Below, in pieces: positions 43,516-51,943 of a DNA stretch of 64,000 nt. Where the stretch lies: NCBI GenBank assembly GCA_964555065.1, contig CAZKRB010000002.1:1-64000 (forward strand). Reading direction: 5' to 3'. The notes below the pieces were generated by a model that was given only the letters and a program-made list of their open reading frames with translations, ran no database searches and had not been told where the DNA came from. The DNA is from Syntrophus sp964555065. GTDB taxonomy: Bacteria > Desulfobacterota > Syntrophia > Syntrophales > Syntrophaceae. Within the stretch, counting starts at the first letter, position 1; the number at the start of each line of letters is the position of its first letter. The position numbers and the translations under genes are program-made.

Positions 43516-44172
43516 TCAGGACAGGATCGTCCGGAGGCCGGCAAAGGCGAAGTACCCGGCGAAACCGACGAGGAAAACGGCGCAGGCGCCGAGCACCTGC
43601 CGATAGAGGCGATCACTGAGGAAGGAGCTGCCTTTGGCCACGGTGACCGAGACCAGACTGTAAAACGCCAGGTCCCCCAGGAGGTGACCGGCAAAGAAAG
43701 CGGCAATGCCCGGCATTCCGGCCATCCGGCATTGGGCGATATACCCCAGGCCGATGGTGGCCCACCAGATATACCAGTAGGGATTGGCAAGACTTGTCAG
43801 AACGCCGTAAAGGAGGAGCCTCCCCTGACGCTCTTCCGAGGCTCGCCATTCCAGGCGCAGGGTAGGCAGCGATCGGAAGATGCCATAGGCCATCCAGACC
43901 AGGATCACGGAACCGGCCAGGGCGATCACGGTAAAAACTCCATCCTGCAGGAGGAGCGGGGCCAGACCGACCATCAGGGCGATCAGCAGCGCCAGTTCCA
44001 GGATCCCGTGGCCGGCAACGATCAACGGACCGGTCCAGATCCCGCGGCGGGAACTCTCACTGATCGTGGCCGTCAGCATCGGCCCCGGCATCATGGCCCC
44101 GGAAAGGGCGATCACCACGGACGAGAAAAAAATGGTTACCAGCGCAAGCACAGTGAGGACCTCAAATGACAA
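43516..44172 (-). CDS. LysE/RhtB-family transporter
   Basis: 218-residue membrane protein with about six helices and the family's N-terminal ALSGAMMPGPMLTATI motif, plus LTSLANPYWYIWWATIG, the conserved NP block in the middle. The family exports amino acids or related metabolites. The first in-frame start is TTG 44172, which lies inside a hairpin; GTG 44151 gives a more typical N-terminus (MLALVTIFFSSVVIALSG) and has GAGG upstream, so I consider it at least as likely. It follows satP on the same strand by about 100 nt. Confidence 0.87.
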   Translation of the reverse strand: MSFEVLTVLALVTIFFSSVVIALSGAMMPGPMLTATISESSRRGIWTGPLIVAGHGILELALLIALMVGLAPLLLQDGVFTVIALAGSVILVWMAYGIFRSLPTLRLEWRASEERQGRLLLYGVLTSLANPYWYIWWATIGLGYIAQCRMAGMPGIAAFFAGHLLGDLAFYSLVSVTVAKGSSFLSDRLYRQVLGACAVFLVGFAGYFAFAGLRTILS

Positions 44173-44212
44173 CGCTCCCGGCAGAACTGCCGGAAGCGTT
44201 GCTTTTTATTTC
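44170..44212. terminator. Hairpin between satP and the LysE-family gene
   Basis: CAACGCT-C-CCGGCAG and CTGCCGG-A-AGCGTTG pair with one mismatch. The T-run (GCTTTTTATTT) is on the plus-strand side; on the minus strand, where both genes lie, the hairpin follows satP and overlaps the TTG start of the LysE-family gene. Confidence 0.6.
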
Positions 44213-44270
44213 TATGGCAAGAAATTCCCGTCGGCAAGAGGATACAGCAACCGAAAGAGAACCAGCGAAA

Positions 44271-44834
44271 TTACTTCGCCCCCAGAGGAAGCACAGTCCG
44301 GCCGAAGCTTTCGTTGAGAACCTGGGCCATGGCGGTGTAAATCGCCAGGGAGCCGCAGACGATCCCTTCATACCCGGTCAAAATTGCCCAGGAGCCTTTC
44401 CAGCCGAATCCATCCCGGGCGGCCAGCATCCAGAACAGGATGGTCAGGGTCAGGAAAACGGCCTGGAGCGCGCGGGTGGCCTTCCAGGTCCCGAACCACA
44501 TGAAGAAGGTAAAGAGCCCCCACATGAAGAAATAGGCTGTCAGGAAGCCTTCGCTGTTCTTCGGGGGACCGAACTGTCCGTTGAAATAAATGAGAAAAAC
44601 CAAAGTAAGCCAGAAAAGACCGTACGAGGTGAAGGCCGTGGTGCCGAAGGTGTTGGCCTTTTTGAACTCCATGATCCCGGCGATGATCTGGGCCAGGCCG
44701 CCGTAAAAGATGCCCATGGCCAGAATTCCGGCGCCCAGTTCGTAAAATCCGGCATTGTGAATGTTCAAAAGAACGGTTGTCATTCCGAAACCCATGAGCC
44801 CCAGGGGTGCAGGATTCGCTAAGTTGTCCGACAT
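44271..44834 (-). CDS. satP: AceTr (GPR1/FUN34/SatP) acetate/succinate transporter
   Basis: 187-residue membrane protein with six helices. The family signature NPAPLGLMGFGMTT is at the N-terminus and a second block, GLAQIIAGIMEFKKANTFG, follows the second helix. E. coli SatP carries acetate and succinate with protons; in a syntrophic or fermentative anaerobe, acetate export is plausible. GGAGGTCATC precedes ATG 44834. Confidence 0.93.
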   Translation of the reverse strand: MSDNLANPAPLGLMGFGMTTVLLNIHNAGFYELGAGILAMGIFYGGLAQIIAGIMEFKKANTFGTTAFTSYGLFWLTLVFLIYFNGQFGPPKNSEGFLTAYFFMWGLFTFFMWFGTWKATRALQAVFLTLTILFWMLAARDGFGWKGSWAILTGYEGIVCGSLAIYTAMAQVLNESFGRTVLPLGAK

Positions 44835-44966
44835 GATGATGACCTCCTTATCCCTTTAGTAATTTGAACAGGAACATAATATAAATAATTTCCCCTTCGC
44901 GGGCGCGAGTATAGGGAAAGGCCTCAGGTCTGTCAATGAAAATCACCCTCTAGGAAGGATCGAAAG

Positions 44967-46688
44967 CTATGGCTCGATTCGATAGGCCCGGATGCCGCAG
45001 GCTTCCACTTCGATCTCCAGCGCTTCGCCGTCCAGGATGATCCGGTCACCCCGGATCATCTCATGGAGCCGGAAGCGCTTCTTTTCCGGCTGGAGGTCGA
45101 CGAGGGGCAGGCTCAGCTTATAGGAATGGGCCGTATCGAGGTTTGAAACGAGCAGGAACCTTTCTTCGGGGTTCCTCCGCCCTTCCCTCACGGCAGCAAT
45201 CAGCGCGCCGTTCCCCTGATCGACGAAACGAAGGTTGCCGCCTTCGTGAAAGAGGAAATAATTCTCCAGGATGGCATTCACCTTCCGGATCACTGCATTG
45301 AAGCGATGGGGCGACGGGAAGGTCACCGAGCGTTTCCTGCCGATGAAATCGATCTTTTCGAGGACGCCATGCTCCGTCCCCTGGACGATGCCGGTCTGGC
45401 CGGTGGCCATCAGAGCCAGGGTAAAATAGCGCGCCACCGCCGCTTCCGGCGTTCCGTAGAGCTGAGCCGGAGCGCCGGTATCGTGGGTCGTGATGGGGGT
45501 GAGGAAGCGGATTCTGGTGCTGATTTCATGGAGGTAAAGGAGGTACTCCCGTAGGTTTTCGGCAAAGGGATGTTCCCAGGCATTGGCCAGCAGCAGGTTG
45601 AGTTCGCACCGGGCGGAGGCTTTCAGCAGCGTGTTGGAATCGGAAAAAAATTCCGCCTGAACGATGAGATCGGGATAAGCGCCGCGCAGGATGCCGATCA
45701 GTTCGATGATGAAACGCCGATCACTGGCATGCAGGTTGTCCAGGCGGATCATTCCGCCCGTATAGGCCGCATAATTCGCCCAGAACAGGGCATACTGCTG
45801 CATATAGTCCCACAGCTCCCGCCGCATCTTCGGTTCGGGCTGATTGTACTGGATTCTTCCCAGGTCTTCCCACCGGATCCACTTGTTCATGTGCCAGCAG
45901 CCGGCCCGCATGAGACCGTCGGCCTCGCCGGTATCTGCAACCAGCCATTCCGGGCAGCGTTTGGCCATCAGGCTGGAAACGCCGATATGGTTCAGGACGA
46001 CATCGATGCAGAGTTTGATTCCCCGGTCGCGGGCCGCACGGACAAAATCCTCGAACTGGTCCAGCCCTTCGCGGGAATCGGAGGGATCGAGAAAGGAGGG
46101 ATCGATGCTGAAGAGATCCGCCGCGGCGTAGGGGCTTTCGGAAAAATCCATCTGCGTCACGGGAAGCAGATGGACGGTGTTGAACCCGAGCCCGCCAATG
46201 TGCTCCAGCGCCTCGATCCAGTCGCCCATATGGCCCGACACACTGGGGATAAAGGTGTACATCCGGATATCGCGGGTGTCCGCCGGATCGACGATGACTT
46301 TTCCGACGGGGATTCCATCCCAATACCAGGTTTTCCCGCCGTCCGGTGAATGCTTCAGCCGGAACAGAAAGATGCCGCATTCCCGCGGCATGACCGACAG
46401 GGCAAAGTTTCCCGACCCGCTGTTCCGAAATTCCAGTTCCCGCCATTCCTCAGCCGCCCCGAGAAGGTTCGTGTAGAGCATAACCCGGCACAGGGGATTT
46501 CCCTCCGGGAAGGACACCTCCAGGGAGAGGGCCTCATCCCGGCAGATCCGGAAGAAGGAGCCCGGCTGCGTGGACCAGGAATGTTTGATCGGTCCCTGCC
46601 GGGCGGCGATGTGCCCGTTGTAGGATTTGAGGGGAGGGATTTCCCTGCGCTTGAGGATCATGGTGTCTCTGGTCATGGTAGTCATCAA
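44967..46688 (-). CDS. GH13-family glycosidase
   Basis: 573 residues with an N-terminal beta-sandwich (~40-135) before the catalytic barrel. GH13 features: GFNTVHLLPVTQMDFSESPY, CIDVVLNHIGV (region I), GMIRLDNLHASD with the nucleophile Asp, LIVQAEFFSD with the acid Glu, and LTPITTHDTGAPAQLYG carrying the third Asp. It is a different subgroup from the enzyme at 39820 (region II is IRLDNLHAS rather than YRMDAVKH). No signal peptide. The N-terminus has several Met (MMTTMTRDTM), so the exact start is uncertain. Confidence 0.87.
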   Translation of the reverse strand: MMTTMTRDTMILKRREIPPLKSYNGHIAARQGPIKHSWSTQPGSFFRICRDEALSLEVSFPEGNPLCRVMLYTNLLGAAEEWRELEFRNSGSGNFALSVMPRECGIFLFRLKHSPDGGKTWYWDGIPVGKVIVDPADTRDIRMYTFIPSVSGHMGDWIEALEHIGGLGFNTVHLLPVTQMDFSESPYAAADLFSIDPSFLDPSDSREGLDQFEDFVRAARDRGIKLCIDVVLNHIGVSSLMAKRCPEWLVADTGEADGLMRAGCWHMNKWIRWEDLGRIQYNQPEPKMRRELWDYMQQYALFWANYAAYTGGMIRLDNLHASDRRFIIELIGILRGAYPDLIVQAEFFSDSNTLLKASARCELNLLLANAWEHPFAENLREYLLYLHEISTRIRFLTPITTHDTGAPAQLYGTPEAAVARYFTLALMATGQTGIVQGTEHGVLEKIDFIGRKRSVTFPSPHRFNAVIRKVNAILENYFLFHEGGNLRFVDQGNGALIAAVREGRRNPEERFLLVSNLDTAHSYKLSLPLVDLQPEKKRFRLHEMIRGDRIILDGEALEIEVEACGIRAYRIEP

Positions 46689-47095
46689 TGGTCATCCTTG
46701 AGGAATCCGGTAAAATATCTTTTTATTCGCGGAGGCTGATCGCATGCCTCGGAACCCGCGCGCGCCTTCCCTGTTCTCGGCAAGGCGCGCACTATAGCAC
46801 ATTCCCCTGGGAAAAAACCGGAAAAAACATATTCGGAAGGCTCGCCAGGTCGGGGCAGGGGCAGGAAGGGAACCGCTTACGGCTCCCCCTGGGTTCAAGG
46901 CGGCATTCAAGGAAAGAGCGGCTCGAATTCTTCGTTGCGGCACCGAAGTCCCATCACTACCTGATGATTACACGCTTTTTCCCGGTGGATACAGGGTGGA
47001 AAAGCCGGAACGATGCGGCAACTCCAGGCGAAGGAATCCTGCCGCCTCGCCCTTCTCCAGAAATTCCACGGTTCACTTGTTCGCTGTTCCGGCAC
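46689..47095. other. Intergenic region without recognised gene
   Basis: 407 bp upstream of the GH13 gene and downstream of the DUF2238 gene. It likely holds the GH13 promoter; I could not place it. No gene, repeat or RNA recognised. Confidence 0.5.
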
Positions 47096-47725
47096 CTACG
47101 AGGAGAGCACGGATGACCGGCTTTTTCTCAGCATGACATCGTGGCGCTTTGCCAGGGTCAGGATGGCGGCGCAGGCCCCAATCAGGCAGAAGAGCATGTC
47201 AGACTGGGTGTCCCAGACGTATCCCTGGGTCCCGAGAAAGGCGTCGCCTTTGCTGCCGCCCAGAACGGAAATCCACCATTCGATGAATTCATAACAGGCG
47301 CTCGCCGCCAGGACGACGGCCACGGCCAGAAAGTTCGTCCAGGCCCGGCCGTTGACGACGGCCTTCCGGATCAGGACTTCTCTCGCCACCATCACCGGAA
47401 CGAATCCCTGCATGAAGTGCCCAACCTTGTCGTAATTGTTCCGCTCGAAGACGCCGATCTCTTTGAGCCAGTTGAAGAGCGGGACTTCGGCGTATGTCCA
47501 GTGCCCGCCGATCATCAGCACGAGGGAATGGACCAGGAGGAGAAAATAGACGAGCGTGGTGAAGCGGAATTTTCTGAAGGTGACGGCCAGGATCCCCAGG
47601 GCGATGAGCGCCGGCAGGACCTCCAGGAACCAGGTGAAGGGGTCCCTGGGAGAGATGCCGGAGAACCCGAGGGCCAGAAAAAAGAGCAGCAGGTAGAGGA
47701 GCAGAACCCGGTTCGGTTTCAACAT
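47096..47725 (-). CDS. DUF2238 (YjdF-like) membrane protein
   Basis: 209-residue polytopic protein, about six helices. Conserved family blocks: HSLVLMIGGHWTYAEVPLFNW, RNNYDKVGHFMQGFVPVMVAREVL, YEFIEWW, and LGTQGYVWDTQSDM near the C-terminus. Acidic and His residues in these blocks face the membrane core. Function not known. ATG 47725 (MLKPNRVLL) chosen for GAGGAA at 7-nt spacing; the frame extends to 47776. Confidence 0.87.
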   Translation of the reverse strand: MLKPNRVLLLYLLLFFLALGFSGISPRDPFTWFLEVLPALIALGILAVTFRKFRFTTLVYFLLLVHSLVLMIGGHWTYAEVPLFNWLKEIGVFERNNYDKVGHFMQGFVPVMVAREVLIRKAVVNGRAWTNFLAVAVVLAASACYEFIEWWISVLGGSKGDAFLGTQGYVWDTQSDMLFCLIGACAAILTLAKRHDVMLRKSRSSVLSS

Positions 47726-47812
47726 GCGGCGTTCCTCAGTTTGGTTTGGTTGCCCCTTGATCTTTTTTTCGCACAACCTGTTGCACGATTTCAGTCCTGA
47801 GCGGGACGAACC

Positions 47813-48514
47813 TCATCTTCTCCGGTTCATTTCTTCCAGAAGATCGAGTTGAATTTCCTGGATCTGGGCCAGGCGATCCCACTGATGGACAAGGAGGTGA
47901 TCGATCTTCTCATGGAGACTGCGGATTTCAAGTTCCGCCTTGAGGTTCACCTGGTAGTCATGCTCCGAACGATGGCGATCCTTTGCCTCCTGCCGATTCT
48001 GGCTCATCATGATGATCGGAGCCTGGATCGCCGCCAGGCAGGAAAGAATCAGGTTCAGGAGAATGTAGGGATAGGGATCGGGCGGGCGCAGGAAAAGGAC
48101 CAGGGAGTTCACCCCGATCCAAAGCACCAGAAACAGGAAGAAGCAGATGAGGAAGGTCCAGCTTCCCCCGAAGGATGCGATGCGATCCGCCATCCTTTCG
48201 CCCGGGGTCCACTTCTCTTCGAACTCCGCATCCGCATTCGTGGCAAGGATTTCCTGCTCCCGGATACTGTTCAGCACCTCCTGCTCCAGGGCCGAAAGCT
48301 CACCCTTTTCCGCTTCGAGCAGGTAGCGGACATAATTCGTCCGATAGGTTTCCAGGTCCGTTCGGCAGATAAAGCTCCCGGGAGACCAGCCGGGATGGTC
48401 GCGGACAATCTCCCGGGTGATAACGTCACGGACGGCTTCGGCGGGAACAAGGTCCTGCCGGGAAAAGGTCTTGCCGCAGATGGCGCAGGCACGCCCCTCA
48501 CTCTTGTTTTTCAT
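47813..48514 (-). CDS. DUF1003 membrane protein
   Basis: 233 residues. The N-terminal ~50 residues carry CAICGKTFSRQDLVP and FICRTDL, a possible zinc-binding knuckle. Two central helices (WTFLICFFLFLVLWIGVNSLVLF; YPYILLNLILSCLAAIQAPIIMM) and the MSQNRQEAKDRHRSEHDYQVNLKAELEI block define DUF1003. The C-terminus is a coiled coil. Function unknown. Same strand as the DUF2238 gene, 87 nt upstream. Confidence 0.9.
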   Translation of the reverse strand: MKNKSEGRACAICGKTFSRQDLVPAEAVRDVITREIVRDHPGWSPGSFICRTDLETYRTNYVRYLLEAEKGELSALEQEVLNSIREQEILATNADAEFEEKWTPGERMADRIASFGGSWTFLICFFLFLVLWIGVNSLVLFLRPPDPYPYILLNLILSCLAAIQAPIIMMSQNRQEAKDRHRSEHDYQVNLKAELEIRSLHEKIDHLLVHQWDRLAQIQEIQLDLLEEMNRRR

Positions 48515-48597
48515 GCCATACCTTCCATCTGGGGTCTACAGATTGCTTTTCGGGGAGTCCCGGCAGCTCCTCAGCTTATCCCGCTTCCAGATCAGCT

Positions 48598-49794
48598 TCA
48601 GGCAACGAATCGGTGCGAAATATCCTCGATGCGTTCACAGCCTGCCAGCTTCATCGCGAGCAGTAATTCTTTGTTGAGGACATCGAATACCGTTTTTACC
48701 CCCTGCCATCCGCCGAGTGACAACCCGTAGAGGGTCGGGCGCCCAATGGCCACCCCGGATGCACCCATCGCCAGCGCTTTGAAGACGTGGGTGCCACGCC
48801 GCACGCCGCCGTCAAGGAAGACAGGAACTTTCCCGCCCACTGCCTCTACGATGCCCGGCAGCGCTTTGAACGAGGCGGGCACGCTGTCCAGTTGCCGGCC
48901 TCCATGATTGGAAACCTGAATTGCAGACGCACCGTGCGCGACGCACTCCTTCGCGTTCTCCGGCGACAAAATCCCTTTGACGACAACCGGAAGGGCGGAT
49001 TCTCGCCGGATGAATTCGATATCGGAAAAATCCAGGTTGCGTTTGAACACTTTGAATAACTCCGCCAGGGTGACGCCGGATTTGGCGTTCGGCAAGTTCG
49101 GAAACGGCAGGGAGGCCGGGAAGGTGAAACCGGTGCGCAGGTCTCTTTCGCGGTTGCCCGCCCATTCCAGGTCCACCGTAAACACGATGGCCGTGCAGCC
49201 GGCGGCTTTCGCACGCTGAATCATTTCTCGGTTCATGCCGAGGTCAGCCGTATAGTAGAGCTGGAACCACTTCGGTCCGGGACCGGCCTTCGCAATCTCT
49301 TCCAGGGTAGTGTTGGCAAGGGTCTGGGCGCAAAACAGAGCGCCGGCTTCGGTCGCGCCGCGCGCAGTGCCCTTTTCAGCGCTCTTGTGCGCCAGGCCAT
49401 GGGCAGCCATGGGAGGCACAAAAATGGGCGTCTCTACTTTCGAACCGAGCAGAGTCGTCCGGGTATCAGGCATGGTCACTCCCGCGAGATACCTCGGCAT
49501 GATTCGCACGTCATCGAATGAGCGCGTGTTCTCTTTGAGCGTCCATTCATCATCGGATCCCCCGGCGATATAGCCGAACGGCCCCTTCGGGATAATCTTC
49601 CCGGCTTCGTTTTCCAGCTCGTAGAGATCAAGGATGTTCAGCCGTCGCTCCGCCGTACCGGCCACATAGTCCAACGGTGGTGCGGCACCCTCGGCAGCAA
49701 GCACCTTCTCGGCGGCACCCGCCATCATCAGGGTCAGGGTTGCGGCGCTGAGAGTCGTGCCAAGAAATTCACGTCTTGTCGTATCCATATCCAT
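48598..49794 (-). CDS. FMN-dependent alpha-hydroxy-acid oxidase, Tat-exported
   Basis: 398 residues. The N-terminus has a twin-arginine signal (TTRREFLGTTLSAATLTLMMAG), so a folded flavoprotein is sent to the periplasm. The barrel shows PRYLAGV, PIFVPPMAAHGLAH, FTVDLEWAGNRERDLRTGF, VVKGILSPENA, the catalytic VSNHGGRQLDS with its His, and FLDGGVRRGTHVFKALAMGASGVAIGRP for phosphate binding. Likely substrate is lactate or glycolate; it could be an oxidase or a dehydrogenase feeding a carrier. Most homologues are cytosolic, which makes the Tat signal notable. Confidence 0.9.
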   Translation of the reverse strand: MDMDTTRREFLGTTLSAATLTLMMAGAAEKVLAAEGAAPPLDYVAGTAERRLNILDLYELENEAGKIIPKGPFGYIAGGSDDEWTLKENTRSFDDVRIMPRYLAGVTMPDTRTTLLGSKVETPIFVPPMAAHGLAHKSAEKGTARGATEAGALFCAQTLANTTLEEIAKAGPGPKWFQLYYTADLGMNREMIQRAKAAGCTAIVFTVDLEWAGNRERDLRTGFTFPASLPFPNLPNAKSGVTLAELFKVFKRNLDFSDIEFIRRESALPVVVKGILSPENAKECVAHGASAIQVSNHGGRQLDSVPASFKALPGIVEAVGGKVPVFLDGGVRRGTHVFKALAMGASGVAIGRPTLYGLSLGGWQGVKTVFDVLNKELLLAMKLAGCERIEDISHRFVA

Positions 49795-49927
49795 TCCTCC
49801 GTAGTCAATAACACCATGCCCTCAGGCATCCTCCGCGGGTGAGTTTGTTTTGGCAGCTCCCTCCTTCATCGGGATCTCAATCGATTGATTGCGGCCAATC
49901 CTCTCTTCCCTCTGTAATCGCTGACGA

Positions 49928-50524
49928 TTATTTGTTTCTGGTGAGTTCCGTATCGATCATGAGTTGCACGTCCGGCGCTATATCCAGGACATTGTTGCCG
50001 AAATATTCCTTGTAAGAGATGTGATAGTCGAAACGGTTAATCGTCAACATCGCTCGGAAGCCGGTTCTCGTATTTCCCCAGGGATCGAGCACTGTATTGA
50101 AATACTTGACGTCGAAGTTTACCTGCTTGGTGACATCTTTGATGGTGAGGTAACCGGTCAGGACATATTTTCCTTGGCTTCGTTTTTCAAAGGCCGTGCT
50201 TTTGAATGTCATCCGGGGATATTTATCCACGTCTAAAAATCGAGGAGACCTCAGGTCTTGATCCCGCATCTCAACATTTGTGAAGACGGATTTCGTTTGA
50301 ACGGTAAAATCGATTTTGGCATCGGTAAAATCACTTTTGTCCGAAACCATGGCGCCGTCGAAATCCAGGAACTGACCCGCCACCAGCGATACCGTGAGGT
50401 GTTCCACCTCAAACTTTACTGAAGTGTGCGCCTTGTCGACTTTCCAGGTTGTGGTCTGGGCGAATGCTGAGACCGGCATTGTGATCAACAGCGGCGCAAT
50501 GAGCATAAGATTGAAGTGTTTCAT
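49928..50524 (-). CDS. YceI-family periplasmic protein
   Basis: 198 residues with a signal peptide (FNLMLIAPLLITMPVSAFAQ). The lipocalin-like barrel has the family pattern TTWKVDKAHTSVKFEVEHLTVS, DAKIDFTVQTKSVFTN, MRDQDLRSPRFLDVDKYPRMTFKST, and KEYFGNNVLDIAPDVQLMIDTEL. Members bind isoprenoid chains. ATG 50524 chosen over GTG 50530 because AAAGGAAA is properly spaced. Lies upstream of the FMN oxidase on the same strand. Confidence 0.93.
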   Translation of the reverse strand: MKHFNLMLIAPLLITMPVSAFAQTTTWKVDKAHTSVKFEVEHLTVSLVAGQFLDFDGAMVSDKSDFTDAKIDFTVQTKSVFTNVEMRDQDLRSPRFLDVDKYPRMTFKSTAFEKRSQGKYVLTGYLTIKDVTKQVNFDVKYFNTVLDPWGNTRTGFRAMLTINRFDYHISYKEYFGNNVLDIAPDVQLMIDTELTRNK

Positions 50525-50602
50525 CGTCACTTTCCTTTCTTTGCTTTGAAGGCTAAACTCCAGCTCCGGTCGTCCGCTCCGCCGCCTTTTATCCCGACCG
50601 TC

Positions 50603-51169
50603 TCAACGGTTTGCGGTCGTGTTTTTTTCAACCCAGGCGGCAAAAGTCTCCATGAACTTGGCGAGGAAGTCGCGGGTGCCCTCGTTGGCCAGCTTTCCCT
50701 CCCCATCGAAGAGCTGCGCCGCGCCGCCGATATACGCTTCCGGCTGCTGCAAAATGGGAATATCAAGGAAGACAAAAGACTGCCGGAGATGATGATTGGC
50801 GCCGAAGCCGCCGATCGCTCCCGGCGAGACGCTGACCACCGCCCCGGGTTTACCTCCCCAGACGCTTTGACCGTACGGCCGCGAACCGACATCGAGTGCG
50901 TTCTTCAGCACCGCTGGAACGGAGCGGTTGTACTCCGGCGTGACGAACAGGACGCCATCAAAGGACTTCACCCGCTGACGGAACTCGACATACTCCGCCG
51001 GCGGCGCCCCTTCATCGTCATAATCCTGATTGTAGAGGGGAAGCTGCCCGATCTCCACAATTTCCAACGCCAGGGATTCCGGCGCCAGCGCCGTCAGCGC
51101 CCTGGCCATCTTTCGGTTGAAGGACTCCTTGCGCAGACTTCCGACAAAAACCGCGATCTTTTTCGCCAT
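50603..51169 (-). CDS. NAD(P)H-dependent FMN reductase (ChrR-like)
   Basis: 188-residue flavodoxin-fold protein. FVGSLRKESFNRKMA binds the FMN phosphate; VTPEYNRSVPAVLKNALDVGSRP is the family signature; GGKPGAVVSVSPGAIGGFGANHHLR continues the flavin site. Expected to reduce quinones, chromate or azo compounds two electrons at a time. GGAAAGG precedes ATG 51169. First of a same-strand run with YceI and the FMN oxidase. Confidence 0.93.
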   Translation of the reverse strand: MAKKIAVFVGSLRKESFNRKMARALTALAPESLALEIVEIGQLPLYNQDYDDEGAPPAEYVEFRQRVKSFDGVLFVTPEYNRSVPAVLKNALDVGSRPYGQSVWGGKPGAVVSVSPGAIGGFGANHHLRQSFVFLDIPILQQPEAYIGGAAQLFDGEGKLANEGTRDFLAKFMETFAAWVEKNTTANR

Positions 51170-51443
51170 ATCCTTTCCTCCCTTTCGCTTTTATATGAAA
51201 TTTAATTCAAGTGGTTGATTATTTTCAGCCTTCGTTGTTCCCGCGCCTTTACCGGCATGTTTCTCTATGTTCTTAAACTACCACATCCCTTCTACAAAAT
51301 CTCAATCTGTTTTATGGCTTGACTCCTTTCACCTGTTGGAATGCTTCGAGCACCCCCTGACCGGGATCGGCAGGCGCCTCTCGGGGCGGTTGCCGAGAAC
51401 GGCTGCAGGAAGAGCCCTGGAAATAATTTCTGTCGAGGCACAA
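51170..51443. other. Intergenic region without recognised gene
   Basis: Upstream of the FMN reductase; AT-richer near 51180-51330 and likely promoter DNA. No gene recognised. Confidence 0.5.
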
Positions 51444-51475
51444 AAAACCCTTAAGCATGGACGCCTAAGGGTTTT
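51444..51475 (-). terminator. Rho-independent terminator, possibly bidirectional
   Basis: AAAACCCTTA (51444-51453) and TAAGGGTTTT (51466-51475) form a 10-bp stem; on the minus strand TTTTTTG follows. It lies about 65 nt after the small gene at 51541. Confidence 0.85.
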
Positions 51476-51540
51476 GTATTCGCCGGAAGATGACCTATGG
51501 TCTCAGTGTCCTATGAGAATCACCGCCTTACGATCCTTTC

Positions 51541-51924
51541 TTATTTCATGGCCTGAGACAGGTTCGCCAGCGCCATTCCCTCTTCAAAACTTACTTCTTT
51601 GGTTTTCGCAAGTTTGGCCTTCACGTCGGCAACGATCGCTCCCGAGAACGCGGCCCACTGTTTTTCATCCAGCATGTAGATTTTATTGTTGAAGTGCAGA
51701 TGAGGCACTCTCATGCCGCCACGGATATCCAGGTCCAGGTATTTCGCCGCCTTTGCGGGTTCCGCAGCGGCTTTGGCAGCTTTGGCCGTGACCGCTGCCG
51801 CGGCGACGGCTTTGACGGCAACGGCCTGAATGGCATTCGCCTTGATGAACTCCCCGATGCTTTTCTTATTTTTTACCAAATATGCCCAGTTCCCGCCGAT
51901 GGGACTGTTCCAATCTTCAAGCAT
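51541..51924 (-). CDS. Small Ala/Lys-rich protein, candidate radical-SAM substrate
   Basis: 127 residues, no signal peptide. N-terminus MLEDWNSPIGGNWAYLVKNKKSIGEF, then an almost pure Ala/Val/Lys/Thr block (~33-58), then a compact segment RGGMRVPHLHFNNKIYMLD and a helical C-terminus. I do not recognise a family. It begins 19 nt after the stop of a SPASM radical-SAM enzyme on the same strand and ends at a strong terminator, forming a two-gene unit. Position and low-complexity composition make it a plausible peptide substrate (RiPP-like precursor), but it is long for one and has no Cys, so this is a hypothesis. Confidence 0.75.
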   Translation of the reverse strand: MLEDWNSPIGGNWAYLVKNKKSIGEFIKANAIQAVAVKAVAAAAVTAKAAKAAAEPAKAAKYLDLDIRGGMRVPHLHFNNKIYMLDEKQWAAFSGAIVADVKAKLAKTKEVSFEEGMALANLSQAMK

Positions 51925-51943
51925 AGCCTTCCTCCCTTCCCTT

